DNA of 64,000 nt, from NCBI RefSeq assembly GCF_000430805.1, contig NZ_AUMS01000007.1:236900-300899 (forward strand), written 5' to 3'. A program made the translations under genes and the position numbers. This document shows positions 1-9,926 of the stretch, one piece after another (the first letter of the stretch is position 1; every line of letters starts with the position of its first letter). Below the pieces are notes generated by a model. That model was not told where the DNA came from. It saw only the letters and a program-made list of their open reading frames with translations, and ran no database searches. Source of the stretch: Chitinilyticum aquatile DSM 21506 (GTDB lineage Bacteria > Pseudomonadota > Gammaproteobacteria > Burkholderiales > Chitinibacteraceae).

Positions 1-1
1 C

Positions 2-229
2 GGCACCGGCGTCGAGCTGGTGCCGGGCATGATTTTCACCATCGAACCAATGATCAACGCGGGAAAACGCGAAATCAAGCAGATGAACGATGGCTGGACC
101 ATCGTGACCAAGGATCGCTCGCTGTCGGCGCAATGGGAGCATACCCTGGTTGTCACCGACACCGGCTACGAGGTATTGACCGTTTCCGCAGGCACACCAA
201 TGCGTCCGGAAAAATACCTGCTAGGGTAA
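2..229 (+). CDS. map: Methionine aminopeptidase type I, C-terminal part
   Basis: This is the 3' end of a gene cut by the window edge; about 75 residues are visible. The enzyme removes the initiator methionine from nascent cytosolic proteins using a two-metal centre. The visible part holds the two glutamate metal ligands of the family, in the FTIEPM segment and in the QWEHT segment, and ends in the usual PEKYLLG-like tail. The stop lies one base before the glnD start, so the two genes are probably co-transcribed. Family assignment is firm; the N-terminal half cannot be judged. Confidence 0.93.
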   Translation, partial: GTGVELVPGMIFTIEPMINAGKREIKQMNDGWTIVTKDRSLSAQWEHTLVVTDTGYEVLTVSAGTPMRPEKYLLG

Positions 230-230
230 T

Positions 231-2810
231 ATGGAAACACGCTCCGTATCCGCACTGCGCGACGACTACACCCAGAGCAAGGCGGCCTTGCGCGGCCGCT
301 TTTCGCATGCAGAGGATGCGGCGCTGCATCTGCGCGAACTCACCGCACTCACCGACCGCATACTGCAGGAACTCTGGGGCCGCTATCCCTTCCCGGACGA
401 ACTGCTGCTGGTCGCCGTCGGCGGCTACGGGCGCAGCGAACTGTTTCCCCATTCCGACATCGACCTGCTCATCCTGCTGCCCGAGCAAACCGATCCGGCA
501 CTGCTGGAAAAACTGGAAATCCTGGTCGGCGAGCTCTGGGATACCGGCCTTGAAATCGGCCATTCGGTGCGCACGATTGCCGATTGCCTGTCCGAGAGCG
601 AAAAGGACATCACGGTGCAGACCGCGCTGCTGGAAGCTCGTCTGCTCTGCGGCGATGCCACGCGCTTTGCAGCCTTCCAGGAAACGGTATACCGGCACAT
701 CGACCCCAAGGAATTTCTGGATGCCAAACTGCTGGAGCAGCAGGCGCGCTACGGCAAATTCCAGAATGCCACCTACAAACTGGAACCGAACATCAAGGAA
801 GCGCCCGGCGGCCTGCGGGACCTGCACCTGGTCGGCTGGATTGCCGCGGCACTGCGGCTCGGGCGCGACTGGCATGCCCTGGCCAGGCTCGGCCTGCTGA
901 CGCCGGAAGAACACCAGAAACTCGCCCGTGCCGAGCAGGTTCTGCGCAGCTACCGCATCGCGCTGCACTGGCTGGCGCGGCGCCGCGAAGACCGCATCCT
1001 GTTTGACTATCAGCATCAGCTGGCCAGCCAGTTCGGCTTTGCCGATACCGTCACGCACGGCAAGATCACTCTGCGAGCCAGCGAAGCCCTGATGGCCGAT
1101 TACTACCTCGCAGCCCGGGTCGTCAGCCAGCTCACGCCACTCTTGCTGCACGCACTGCGAGCCCGCATCTTCAGCCAGATCGGGCAGGCACCAGTACCGA
1201 TCAACGAACGCTTCCGGCTGCGCGGCAACACGCTGGAAATCAGCCACGCCGATGTATTCCGAGAAACGCCATCGGCCATTCTCGAACTGTTTCTGCTGTA
1301 TGAGCGCGAACGCGATGTCGCCGACATTGCACCGGAAACGCTGCGCGCGCTCTGGCATGCCCGCCTGTCGATCAACGACGCCTTCCGTACTGACCCGGCC
1401 AACAAACAGCTCTTCATCGACATTTTCCGTGAGCCCCGCGGGCTGACCCGCGTACTGCGGCGCATGAACCAGTACGGCGTGCTCGGCCGCTACATCCCCG
1501 AATTCGGCCATATCGTCGGGCGGATGCAGCATGACCTGTTCCATGTGTACACCGTCGACGAGCACACGCTGATGGTGCTGCGCAACCTGCGCCGCTTTGC
1601 CGTACCGGCGTTCACGCACGAATACCCGCTGTGCTCGCGGCTCATCGAGGAATGCGAACACCCCGAAGTGCTGTATCTGTCGGCACTGTTTCACGACATC
1701 GGAAAAGGTCGCGGCGGCGACCACTCGCAGCTGGGCCGCGACATTGCCCGGCGCTGGGTCGACGCGCAGCCGCTGCGCGAGGAAGACCGCGACCTGATCG
1801 TCTGGCTGGTCGAGCATCACCTGACCATGTCGTCGGTAGCGCAGAAACAGGACGTGTACGACCCGGAAACCGTCCAGCAGTTTGCCGAGCTCGTCGGCGA
1901 TCAGCGCCACCTGAACGCGCTTTACCTGCTCACCGTGGCCGACATCCGCGGCACCAGCCCGAAAGTCTGGAACGCCTGGAAAGCCAAGCTGCTGGAAGAC
2001 CTGTTCAAGGCCACGCAGAAACGGCTGACCAGCCAGAACATCACCGCGCACTCGTGGGTGGAAGAGCGCCAGCAGGAGGCCTTGCGCCTGCTGCAGCTCT
2101 ACGGCCTGCGCAGCGACGCGCACGAAGCCTTCTGGCGCGAGCTCGATACCGTCTATTTCCTGCGCCACGAAGCACGCGAAATTGCCTGGCATACGCGCCT
2201 GCTGTTCAGCCGCATCAACGCACCCGAACCCATCGTGCGTGCGCGCCTGTCCGAATCGGGCGAAGGACTGCAGGTGCTGGTCTATACGCCCGACCAGCCC
2301 GACCTGTTCGCCCGTATCTGCAGCTTCTTCGAGCGCGCGGGCTACAGCATTTTCGATGCGCACATCCATACCACGCGCAACGGCCACGCGCTCGACAGTT
2401 TTTACGTGTTCATTGCCGACAGCCGCAACACGAACTACCGCGACCTGATCAACTACATCGAGTTCGAGCTGACTGACAGCATCGCCAAGGCGCCACCGTT
2501 GCCGCCTCCACAAAAGGCGCGCATTTCACGCCAGCAGAAGCATTTCCCGGTGCAGCCGCACGTGCTGATCCGGCCGGACGAGCGCGGCAAGTATCATGTT
2601 CTGGCGATCACCGCCGGTGATCGCCCCGGCCTGCTGTCGACGATCACGCGCATTCTTGCGGCCAACCGCATCGACATCCAGAGCGCCAAGATCATGACGC
2701 TGGGTGAACGTGCCGAGGACAACTTCCTGATTTCCGGCCGCATTCTGAGTGATGAACGCGCGACCCAGCAGCTGGAAACCGAGCTGCTGCAGGCACTGCA
2801 GCCACAATGA
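231..2810 (+). CDS. glnD: Bifunctional uridylyltransferase/uridylyl-removing enzyme GlnD
   Basis: GlnD senses glutamine and adds UMP to, or removes it from, the PII proteins, setting nitrogen assimilation. The 859-residue product has the full architecture: a nucleotidyltransferase domain with GGYGRSEL at residues 64-71 and the catalytic DID at 76-78, an HD hydrolase domain with the HD pair near residue 487 (FHDIGKG), and two C-terminal ACT domains beginning near residues 675 and 789 that bind glutamine. The length matches the family. The ATG follows the map stop by one base, suggesting translational coupling, and the stop lies 7 bases before the next gene. Nothing is missing, so it should have both activities. 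Confidence 0.97.
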   Translation: METRSVSALRDDYTQSKAALRGRFSHAEDAALHLRELTALTDRILQELWGRYPFPDELLLVAVGGYGRSELFPHSDIDLLILLPEQTDPALLEKLEILVGELWDTGLEIGHSVRTIADCLSESEKDITVQTALLEARLLCGDATRFAAFQETVYRHIDPKEFLDAKLLEQQARYGKFQNATYKLEPNIKEAPGGLRDLHLVGWIAAALRLGRDWHALARLGLLTPEEHQKLARAEQVLRSYRIALHWLARRREDRILFDYQHQLASQFGFADTVTHGKITLRASEALMADYYLAARVVSQLTPLLLHALRARIFSQIGQAPVPINERFRLRGNTLEISHADVFRETPSAILELFLLYERERDVADIAPETLRALWHARLSINDAFRTDPANKQLFIDIFREPRGLTRVLRRMNQYGVLGRYIPEFGHIVGRMQHDLFHVYTVDEHTLMVLRNLRRFAVPAFTHEYPLCSRLIEECEHPEVLYLSALFHDIGKGRGGDHSQLGRDIARRWVDAQPLREEDRDLIVWLVEHHLTMSSVAQKQDVYDPETVQQFAELVGDQRHLNALYLLTVADIRGTSPKVWNAWKAKLLEDLFKATQKRLTSQNITAHSWVEERQQEALRLLQLYGLRSDAHEAFWRELDTVYFLRHEAREIAWHTRLLFSRINAPEPIVRARLSESGEGLQVLVYTPDQPDLFARICSFFERAGYSIFDAHIHTTRNGHALDSFYVFIADSRNTNYRDLINYIEFELTDSIAKAPPLPPPQKARISRQQKHFPVQPHVLIRPDERGKYHVLAITAGDRPGLLSTITRILAANRIDIQSAKIMTLGERAEDNFLISGRILSDERATQQLETELLQALQPQ

Positions 2811-2817
2811 GTCCGCA

Positions 2818-3345
2818 ATGAAGCCCGAACTGCTGCACTGCTATCACCTGCTGGGGCTGGACCCGCGACTGCCGGCACAGCGCGGCTGGCCGGTGTTCCG
2901 CGAAGCAGGCAAACTCTGTGAACTCCCGCCCGACCGTTACGGCCGCATACCACTGCTGCGCCCCGACGCGGCGGCGGCCTGGCTGGCCATGCAGGCTGCG
3001 GCAGAACGCGACGGCATCCTGCTGGAGCTGATTTCAGCCTTCCGCAGCTACCGCTACCAGACCAGTCTTCTGCAACGCAAGCTCGCCAGCGGTCTGGCGC
3101 TTGACGACATCCTTGCCGTTTCGGCGCTGCCAGGCTGCAGCGAGCACCATACCGGCTGCGCGATTGACCTGGCTAGCGGGGAAGCCGATGTTCTGGAAAC
3201 GGCTTTTGCCGAGACGCCCGCGTTTCACTGGCTGATGCGGCGCGGCGCGGAATTCGGCTTTGTCTTGTCCTTTCCCGAAGGCAACCGCTGGGGCTTCCTC
3301 TACGAGCCCTGGCACTGGTGCTACCACGGCAATCCGGGCACATAA
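2818..3345 (+). CDS. M15-family D-alanyl-D-alanine carboxypeptidase-like protein
   Basis: The 175-residue product is a VanY/DacB-type zinc peptidase that would trim the terminal D-Ala of peptidoglycan stem peptides. The zinc-site signature SEHHTGCAID lies near residues 108-117 and the second signature EPWHW near 163. The ATG at 2818 is chosen because it starts 7 bases after the glnD stop; a longer reading frame would run back into glnD. No signal peptide or membrane segment is visible, which is odd for an envelope enzyme, so it may act on cytosolic recycled peptides or use an unrecognised export route. Substrate is inferred from the family only. Confidence 0.85.
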   Translation: MKPELLHCYHLLGLDPRLPAQRGWPVFREAGKLCELPPDRYGRIPLLRPDAAAAWLAMQAAAERDGILLELISAFRSYRYQTSLLQRKLASGLALDDILAVSALPGCSEHHTGCAIDLASGEADVLETAFAETPAFHWLMRRGAEFGFVLSFPEGNRWGFLYEPWHWCYHGNPGT

Positions 3346-3362
3346 CAACGGAATACGTAATA

Positions 3363-3411
3363 GCGTATCGATCTGAAGCCCTTATTCTTAAAGGGGTGCA
3401 GCGATATACTC
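3363..3411. repeat. 49-bp dispersed palindromic element, copy 1
   Basis: Left end GCGTAT, core AGCCCTTATTCTTAAAGGGGT, right end ATACTC. It sits between two convergent genes and ends four bases before the stop codon of the minus-strand transglycosylase gene. Both ends have one mismatch to the family consensus. Confidence 0.75.
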
Positions 3412-3414
3412 AGT

Positions 3415-4866
3415 CTATTTCTCCGCGGATGCCGCACTGGCAGCCGATGCCCCGCGACGAGCCTTGCTCGCTTCCGCCGCCTTGTACGCCAGATAGATGC
3501 GGTTGACGCTGGCCACATAGTCGACCATGCGCCCGCCCACCGAATTCTGTGCCACCTTCTCGACGTGCCCCACCCAGCGGTTCGGGTCCAGTCCTTGGGC
3601 GGCGGCCTGGCGGCGCAATTGCTGCATGCGCCCTTCGCCGGCGTTATAGGCACCAATCATGAAATAGAGCGAATCTGCTTCAGAGACGCCCTGCGAGCGC
3701 AACTGCTTGCGCAGGTAAGCGAGATAGCGCCCGGCCGCCATGATGTTCTGCTCATTATCGTGCGGATCCTTGATGCCCATCGCCCGCGCAGTCGCCGGGT
3801 TTACCTGCATCAGACCGGTCGGGCCGCCATTGGTGCGGATATAGGGCGTGAACTTGCTTTCCTTCTGCGCAATCGCAGCCAGCAACAACCAGTCCATATT
3901 GGTCGCTTCCGCCACCAGCTGGAAAGCCGGCGCAAAGAGGCCAAGCTTGTCGCTGCTGGTCAGCTCGGTCGCGGTACGCGCCCGACCGTCCGGCTTGAGG
4001 TAAACGCGGGTCTGGGTAATGGCGCGTGCCAGCAGCCCGGTGCCTTGCGCGGCAAGGAAGCGGTTGACGGACTCTTTCAGCCCGGAATTGTCTTTTGCCA
4101 TTGCCCAGCCCAGCGCGACATTGGCCTCGCCGCAGAACAGGCTTTTTGCAGCCGGCGCCGCCTTCGACCAGAGCTCGAGCTGCGTCTGCAGGGCCACCGT
4201 CAGCGGCGCCTCCTCCTGCCCCATGCCGACCAGCAGCGGCTCGATGGCGGCACCGGCGGGCAGCGCTTCAATCTGCAGCGGCGGCTGGCCTTCTGCTTCG
4301 CGGATCTGCCCCTGTTCATTCAGCCAGCGCTGCTGATAGCTGGCAGACGGCACGCTGATCCTGCGCTCGCCCAGCTCGGCAAACGTCGCGGCCGAGACGC
4401 TGCGCGGCCCGACTACGCAATAGCGGTCATACCGGTAGGGCATCGAATACTGCACCAGGGACGTCATGCCACTGCTGACCGGCAGCAGGCCCGCAGCCAG
4501 CTCGCCGCGCCCGGCCATCAGGGCTGGCAGCAGCTCGCTGGCATCGACCGGTATGTACTGCAGGCGAATCAGCGGCTGGCCTTTCTTGCGTCCGGTATTG
4601 AGGAAGCGTTCGTAGGCGCTGAGCATGGCCAGCTCGATGCCGTGCGGGGCACCGTCCTTCAGGAAATACGTACTGGGGCCAAGCGCCACCAGCACGCGCA
4701 GGCGATCAGGCGGGTTGTCCGGATCGAACGCCGGCACGTGTTCTCCAGCAACCGTCATCACCGGATGAGGTGCACTGGCCGTGGCAACCTGCGCAGCCCG
4801 TGCCGGAATTCCGAAGAAAAACAGCAGGCTAGCGCAGGCAAAAAATCGCATCAGCATTTTTTTCAT
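3415..4866 (-). CDS. MltF-like membrane-associated lytic transglycosylase
   Basis: The 483-residue precursor begins with a signal peptide (MKKMLMRFFACASLLFFFGIPARAA). It continues with a family-3 solute-binding domain at about residues 50-300 and a C-terminal SLT domain with the catalytic glutamate in AIAQKESKF near residue 335 and the GLMQVNP motif. This is the MltF layout: an enzyme cutting peptidoglycan glycan strands with formation of anhydromuramic ends, with a periplasmic sensor-like module. The tail after about residue 465 is rich in alanine and lysine. It stands alone, convergent with the M15 peptidase. Substrate preference cannot be read from sequence. Confidence 0.9.
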   Translation of the reverse strand: MKKMLMRFFACASLLFFFGIPARAAQVATASAPHPVMTVAGEHVPAFDPDNPPDRLRVLVALGPSTYFLKDGAPHGIELAMLSAYERFLNTGRKKGQPLIRLQYIPVDASELLPALMAGRGELAAGLLPVSSGMTSLVQYSMPYRYDRYCVVGPRSVSAATFAELGERRISVPSASYQQRWLNEQGQIREAEGQPPLQIEALPAGAAIEPLLVGMGQEEAPLTVALQTQLELWSKAAPAAKSLFCGEANVALGWAMAKDNSGLKESVNRFLAAQGTGLLARAITQTRVYLKPDGRARTATELTSSDKLGLFAPAFQLVAEATNMDWLLLAAIAQKESKFTPYIRTNGGPTGLMQVNPATARAMGIKDPHDNEQNIMAAGRYLAYLRKQLRSQGVSEADSLYFMIGAYNAGEGRMQQLRRQAAAQGLDPNRWVGHVEKVAQNSVGGRMVDYVASVNRIYLAYKAAEASKARRGASAASAASAEK

Positions 4867-4936
4867 GCCGCGATTCTACGGTCTGGCCCGCCCCGCCCCA
4901 AGTGCAAGTTCACGCCTGTGTGGCGTACGCCACGGT

Positions 4937-4942
4937 TATAAT
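4937..4942 (+). promoter_or_regulatory. Candidate -10 box for uup
   Basis: A perfect TATAAT lies 26 bases upstream of the uup ATG in the gap between divergent genes. No good TTGACA-like box is seen at 17 bp spacing, so this is only a candidate. Confidence 0.4.
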
Positions 4943-4968
4943 GCCGGTTTTGCCTGCCGACACCTCCC

Positions 4969-6882
4969 ATGCCACTCCTGCTCGTTGAACATGCCCACCT
5001 CGCTTTCGGCCACTGGGCCCTGCTGGACGATGCCAGCTTTGTTGTCGAACCGGGCGAGCGCGTCGGGCTGATCGGGCGCAATGGCGCCGGCAAGTCATCG
5101 CTCCTGAAAGCGGTGGCCGGCTTGCAGAAGCTCGATGACGGCGAAATCCGCGTCCTGGATGATGTGCGCGTGGCTTTCGTGCCGCAGGAACCGCAGTTCA
5201 ATTCGCAGGATACGGTTTTCGAAGCCGTCGCTGACGGCCTTGGCGGCCTGCGCCAGGTGCTGGTCGATTACCACCACGCCGCGGCACACCTTGATGGCAG
5301 CGATGCGGCGCTCGCACGCCTCACCGAGCTGCAGCACGAACTCGAAGCCCGCGATGGCTGGCGCATCGACTCCCTTATCTCTGCAACCCTCAGCCAGCTT
5401 GGGCTTCCAGCCGATACCCTGATCGGTACTCTTTCCGGCGGCTGGAAAAAACGTGTCGCACTGGCGCGCGCGCTGGTGCAGGAACCGCAGCTGCTGCTGC
5501 TGGACGAGCCGACCAACCACCTCGACGTCTCGGCCATCGAATGGCTGGAAGGCCTGCTGAACAATTTTGCCGGCAGCGTGCTCTTCATCACGCACGACCG
5601 CCGCTTCCTCGACAATGTGGCCAACCGCATCATCGAGCTCGACCGTGGCCGGCTGCTGAGCTTCCCCGGCAATTTCTCCACCTACCAGGAGCGCAAGGCC
5701 GATCTGCTCGCACAGGAAGAAACAGTCAACCGCAAGTTCGACAAGGTACTGGCACAGGAAGAAGTCTGGATTCGCAAGGGTATCGAAGCACGCCGCACGC
5801 GCAACGAAGGCCGCGTCCGCCGGCTCGAGCAGCTGCGTCGCGACCGCAGTGCCCGCCGCGAGCGCGTCGGCAATGTGTCATTCCAGCTCGATGCCGGCGA
5901 ACGCTCGGGCAAGCTGATTGCCGAACTCGAACACGTCAGCAAGGGTTTTGGCGGCCGTACACTGATCCGGGATTTCACCACGCGGCTGCTGCGCGGTGAC
6001 CGCATTGGCCTCGTCGGCCCCAATGGCGCGGGCAAAACGACATTGCTGAAAATGATCCTCGGCGAGCAGGAAGCCGACTCCGGTGTCATCAAGCGCGGCA
6101 CCAACCAGCTGGTTGCCTACTTCGACCAGTTCCGCGAACAACTCGACGAGGAAGCCGCTCTCGTCGACGTCATCGGCGACGGCAAGGATTATGTCGAGAT
6201 CGGCGGTCAGAAGAAGCACGTGATGGGCTATCTGGAAGAGTTCCTCTTCCCGGCGGAGCGCGCGCGCAGCCCGGTCAAGGCGCTGTCGGGTGGCGAGCGC
6301 AACCGCCTGCTGCTGGCAAAGCTCTTCACCAAGCCTGCCAACATCCTGGTGCTCGACGAGCCGACCAACGATCTGGACATCGACACACTGGAATTGCTGG
6401 AAGGACTGCTGGCCGATTACCCCGGCACCGTATTCCTGGTCAGCCACGACCGCGAATTCCTCGATAACGTCGTGACCCAGATCATCGCCTTTGAAGGCGA
6501 TGGCAAGCTGTTCGAAAATGCCGGCGGCTACGCCGACTGGCTCGTCGCTCGCGAGCGCATGCTGGCCGCACGCGGAGAATCTGCCAGCGCCGGCAAGGCA
6601 GACACGGCAGCCGCCAAGCCGGTGCAGGAACGCAAGCGCAGCAATGTGAAGCTCAGTTTCAACGAAACGCGCGAGCTGGAACGCCTGCCCGACGAGATTG
6701 CCGGGCTGGAGGCTGAACAGGCTGAATTGCAACAGTCGCTGCTTGATCCGGAGCTCTATCGCAGTGCACCGCTGAAAGCGCGTGAAATGCAGGCTAGAAT
6801 CGAGGCCATCGACCTTGAACTTCTGGAAAAGCTTGAGCGCTGGGAAACACTGGAAGCCAAGCAGCTCAACTCCGCTACATGA
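4969..6882 (+). CDS. uup: ABC-F ATPase Uup
   Basis: The 637-residue soluble protein carries two ABC ATPase domains: Walker A GRNGAGKSS at residues 36-44 and GPNGAGKTT near 350, with signatures LSGGWKK and LSGGERN near 154 and 438. A charged linker separates them and a helical, coiled-coil-like C-terminal domain follows (about 550-637). That C-terminal extension is typical of Uup rather than EttA. ABC-F proteins act on ribosomes or DNA, not in transport; Uup is linked to branched DNA intermediates and ribosome function. Its stop overlaps the next start as ATGA. Confidence 0.92.
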   Translation: MPLLLVEHAHLAFGHWALLDDASFVVEPGERVGLIGRNGAGKSSLLKAVAGLQKLDDGEIRVLDDVRVAFVPQEPQFNSQDTVFEAVADGLGGLRQVLVDYHHAAAHLDGSDAALARLTELQHELEARDGWRIDSLISATLSQLGLPADTLIGTLSGGWKKRVALARALVQEPQLLLLDEPTNHLDVSAIEWLEGLLNNFAGSVLFITHDRRFLDNVANRIIELDRGRLLSFPGNFSTYQERKADLLAQEETVNRKFDKVLAQEEVWIRKGIEARRTRNEGRVRRLEQLRRDRSARRERVGNVSFQLDAGERSGKLIAELEHVSKGFGGRTLIRDFTTRLLRGDRIGLVGPNGAGKTTLLKMILGEQEADSGVIKRGTNQLVAYFDQFREQLDEEAALVDVIGDGKDYVEIGGQKKHVMGYLEEFLFPAERARSPVKALSGGERNRLLLAKLFTKPANILVLDEPTNDLDIDTLELLEGLLADYPGTVFLVSHDREFLDNVVTQIIAFEGDGKLFENAGGYADWLVARERMLAARGESASAGKADTAAAKPVQERKRSNVKLSFNETRELERLPDEIAGLEAEQAELQQSLLDPELYRSAPLKAREMQARIEAIDLELLEKLERWETLEAKQLNSAT

Positions 6883-9791
6883 AATCGCTGCGGCCTAGCG
6901 GCCTGAACACCGTCCCGACAGGAATAAACTCGCTCGCTCGCCTGCGTATCGGCCTGCTGCTGGTTTTTTTCCTGCTGAGCACGGTGGTCATCCTGTCTGC
7001 GGTATGGGTATCAAGCCGCGAATACCGCTACGCCATCCACGAGGCCGAACGGCAGAATACCGCCCTCGCCCGCTCGCTCGACGAACACGCGGCCCGCAGC
7101 TTCATTTCTGTCGAACAGGCGCTGCAAAATGTCGGCGAAGACCTGGTGCGCCAGGGCGGTGTCGACGATACCGACGAACTGGCCTCGCACCGGATGCTGA
7201 CCAGCAAGAAAGTGTATACGCCGCAGATCCGCGGCATCATCACCATCGCCACCGATGGCCGTATCCACAGCCACGGCCTTGAATACCCGACGCGCAAAAT
7301 CGATCTCTCTGATCGCTCCTATTTCAAATACCACGCCAGCAATACCAATCTGCGCAGCATCATCAGCGCTCCGATCCTGTCTCGCACCGACGGAAAGTGG
7401 CTGATTCCGGTCACCCAGCGCGTTGGCATGAATGATGGACGTTTTGGCGGCGTACTGCTGGCCGCCGTCGATCCCGCGTATTTCCAGAATTTCTACCAGT
7501 CACTCAAACTGGGCCGTGCGCAGCAGGTCAAGCTGATGCTCAGTGACGGCACCATCCTGTTCAACTACCCCTTCAACGACAAGGAACTGGGCAAAAACCA
7601 GCGCAGCATCTCGCCCGAGCTGTTCAAGAGCATCAAGGAAAAGGGCAGCAGCACCAGCCTGACCTGGACGAACCCGCAGACGGGTGAAGTGGAGCTGGTC
7701 TCATTTCATGTACATGACGGTGTTCACCCGCTCATCGTCATGGTCAGCAGCAGCAAGGAAGTGCTGCTTGCCAAGTATTATCAGGACAGCCTGATCCGCA
7801 TTCTTGCCACCATTGCACTGATGCTGGTGATTACCGGCCTGCTCTACCTGCTGTTCCGCCAGATCCGCCACGCCGAAAAGGTCGAATCGCGTCTTTACCT
7901 GACCCAGTTCACCGTGGACAACGGTCCCGACCCCATCCTCTGGTGCGATAGCGAAGGCTACCTGAGCTACGCCAACCAGAACCTGATCAAGCTGGCCGGC
8001 CTGGAACAGGATGAATGGCATCACCTGCGCTTTACCGATTTTCTGCCGCGCATCACCCCGGAAAAATGGCAAAGCCTCTGGGGCGAACTCCAGGACAGGC
8101 AGCACCTGACACTGGAAACCCAGCTGCGCATTGCGGGCAATCACCTGCTGCCGGTGGAAATCACGCTGGCACTGATCGAATACCAGTCCTCGCGCTATCT
8201 GTGCGTCACCGCCCGGGACATCACGCAGCGCATCCAGACGCAGAACGAACTGCGCCGCCATCGCGACCAGCTGCAGGAACTCGTACTGGAGCGCACCGCC
8301 GAAGTCAGCACCGTGCTCGACGCCAGCCCGCTGGCCATCATGCTTGCGGTGCAGGGCAAGATCCGCCTGGTCAATCCGGCCTTTGAAATTCTGCTGGGCT
8401 TTCCGGCGAGCGACATCATCGGCCGGCCGACCCACACCATCTTCGCATCGGCCAGCCATTACACCGAAAAACGCGCGCAGATCAGCCAGAAACTGCAGGG
8501 TGGCGGCGCGTATCGCGACGAGATCGAGCTCTACCGGCACGATCATTCGCCGTTCTGGGCCATGGTCAACATCAAGGCCCTGGTGCCAGGCGATTCCAGC
8601 AAGGGTGAAATCGCCGTCATCGAGGACATCACGTCGCAGCGCATCGCCGCACATGCTCTCAAGCAGTCCGAGCGCCTCAAGCGTACAGTCATCGACCAGA
8701 GTGCGGACGGTTTCCTGCTGCTGAACGACCGCCAGCGCATCGTCGAAATCAACCCGGCAATCTGTCTGATGCTGGGCTTCAGCCGCGAAGAACTCCTAGA
8801 TCGTGATCCGGCCTTCCTGTGGGGCGAAGAATGCTTCCGCCAGGTTTTCCCGAAGGAGCTCCAGCAACACCCGGGCTTCAACCACGTGCAGGAAGTGTCG
8901 CTGCCGACCCGCGATGGCGAAACCCGCCCGTTTCTGGTCAACAGTGGCGGCGTTCATAGTGATGACGGCGTACTGGAACACGTGTTTGCCTTCTTCACCA
9001 ACATCAGCCAGCTCAAGGAAATCGAGCGCCGCCTGGTCGATGCCAAGGAAGCCGCTGAGAGCGCCAACCAGGCGAAAACAACCTTCCTGGCCAATATGTC
9101 GCACGAACTGCGCACCCCCATGCACGCGATCCTGTCCTTCTCCGAAATCGGCATGGCCAAGGTCGACAAGACGCCCAGCGCCAATCTGGTACGCTACTTC
9201 GACCGCATCCACGCCTCCGGCAAGCGCCTGCTGGTACTGCTGAACGATCTGCTCGACATGTCGCGCCTTGAAGCCAACAAGATGCAGTACGACAAGGAAT
9301 TCTGCCCGCTGCTGGATATCGTTCACAGCGCCAGCAACGAGCTGGGCAGCCTGCTGAGTGCCCGCCATCTGCATGTCACCATCAGCCAGAATGGCGGACA
9401 CAATGTCGCCGCATACTTCGACCGCGCCCGCATCACGCAGGTGCTCGTCAACATCCTGTCAAACGCCATCAAGTTCAGCCCGGCCGAGCACGCCATCGAA
9501 ATCAGCATCCAGGGTGAATTGCGGCTGCCTTCCGGGCAGGAAGCCGTCGGCATTCTGGTGCGCGATCACGGCCCCGGTATTCCGCCCGACGAGCTGGAAA
9601 CGATCTTCGACAAGTTCATCCAGAGCAGCAAGATCCGCGTCGATGGCGGCACCGGCCTGGGGCTTGCCATCAGCAAGCAGATCATGGAAGACCACGGCGG
9701 CGTCATCACCGCCAGCAACCACCCCCTTGGCGGCGCGGTATTCAGCATCCTGCTGCCCAGGGATGCCGTGCCTCCCCCACCGACGTTCTAG
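6879..9791 (+). CDS. Multi-PAS sensor histidine kinase with periplasmic Cache domain
   Basis: The 970-residue inner-membrane kinase has a first membrane segment at about residues 23-45, a periplasmic double-Cache-like region (about 50-300), a second membrane segment at about 305-325, and three PAS domains (about 345-455, 480-590, 600-720). HisKA has the phospho-acceptor in FLANMSHELRTP near residue 740. The HATPase domain shows N-box NILSNAIKFSP and glycine boxes DHGPGIPP and GGTGLGLAI. There is no receiver domain and no response regulator next to it, so its partner is encoded elsewhere. It overlaps uup by four bases, so it is probably expressed with it. The ligand is unknown. Confidence 0.92.
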   Translation: MKSLRPSGLNTVPTGINSLARLRIGLLLVFFLLSTVVILSAVWVSSREYRYAIHEAERQNTALARSLDEHAARSFISVEQALQNVGEDLVRQGGVDDTDELASHRMLTSKKVYTPQIRGIITIATDGRIHSHGLEYPTRKIDLSDRSYFKYHASNTNLRSIISAPILSRTDGKWLIPVTQRVGMNDGRFGGVLLAAVDPAYFQNFYQSLKLGRAQQVKLMLSDGTILFNYPFNDKELGKNQRSISPELFKSIKEKGSSTSLTWTNPQTGEVELVSFHVHDGVHPLIVMVSSSKEVLLAKYYQDSLIRILATIALMLVITGLLYLLFRQIRHAEKVESRLYLTQFTVDNGPDPILWCDSEGYLSYANQNLIKLAGLEQDEWHHLRFTDFLPRITPEKWQSLWGELQDRQHLTLETQLRIAGNHLLPVEITLALIEYQSSRYLCVTARDITQRIQTQNELRRHRDQLQELVLERTAEVSTVLDASPLAIMLAVQGKIRLVNPAFEILLGFPASDIIGRPTHTIFASASHYTEKRAQISQKLQGGGAYRDEIELYRHDHSPFWAMVNIKALVPGDSSKGEIAVIEDITSQRIAAHALKQSERLKRTVIDQSADGFLLLNDRQRIVEINPAICLMLGFSREELLDRDPAFLWGEECFRQVFPKELQQHPGFNHVQEVSLPTRDGETRPFLVNSGGVHSDDGVLEHVFAFFTNISQLKEIERRLVDAKEAAESANQAKTTFLANMSHELRTPMHAILSFSEIGMAKVDKTPSANLVRYFDRIHASGKRLLVLLNDLLDMSRLEANKMQYDKEFCPLLDIVHSASNELGSLLSARHLHVTISQNGGHNVAAYFDRARITQVLVNILSNAIKFSPAEHAIEISIQGELRLPSGQEAVGILVRDHGPGIPPDELETIFDKFIQSSKIRVDGGTGLGLAISKQIMEDHGGVITASNHPLGGAVFSILLPRDAVPPPPTF

Positions 9792-9816
9792 CCCGGCCAG
9801 GCGCTCAGCGTGGCGT

Positions 9817-9845
9817 TTGGCCGCCAGCGCCATTTCGCGTACAAT
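9817..9845 (+). promoter_or_regulatory. Candidate promoter for prfC
   Basis: TTGGCC at 9817-9822 and TACAAT at 9840-9845 are separated by 17 bp. A GC-rich hairpin (ACCGCCCC pairing with GGGGCGGT, about 9862-9888) follows in the leader before the prfC ATG. The promoter is inferred from spacing and consensus only. Confidence 0.45.
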
Positions 9846-9926
9846 TGCGCGTTTTTTCAGCACCGCCCCGACATCACCGGGGGCGGTTTAGCGCCCGCCG
9901 CGCATGACACCGACACCCCTGAGCCC

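Noticed and set aside
153..2513. A 786-residue open frame on the minus strand
   Set aside because: It is the antisense of glnD; high GC makes long antisense frames common, and it shows no domain or ribosome site.
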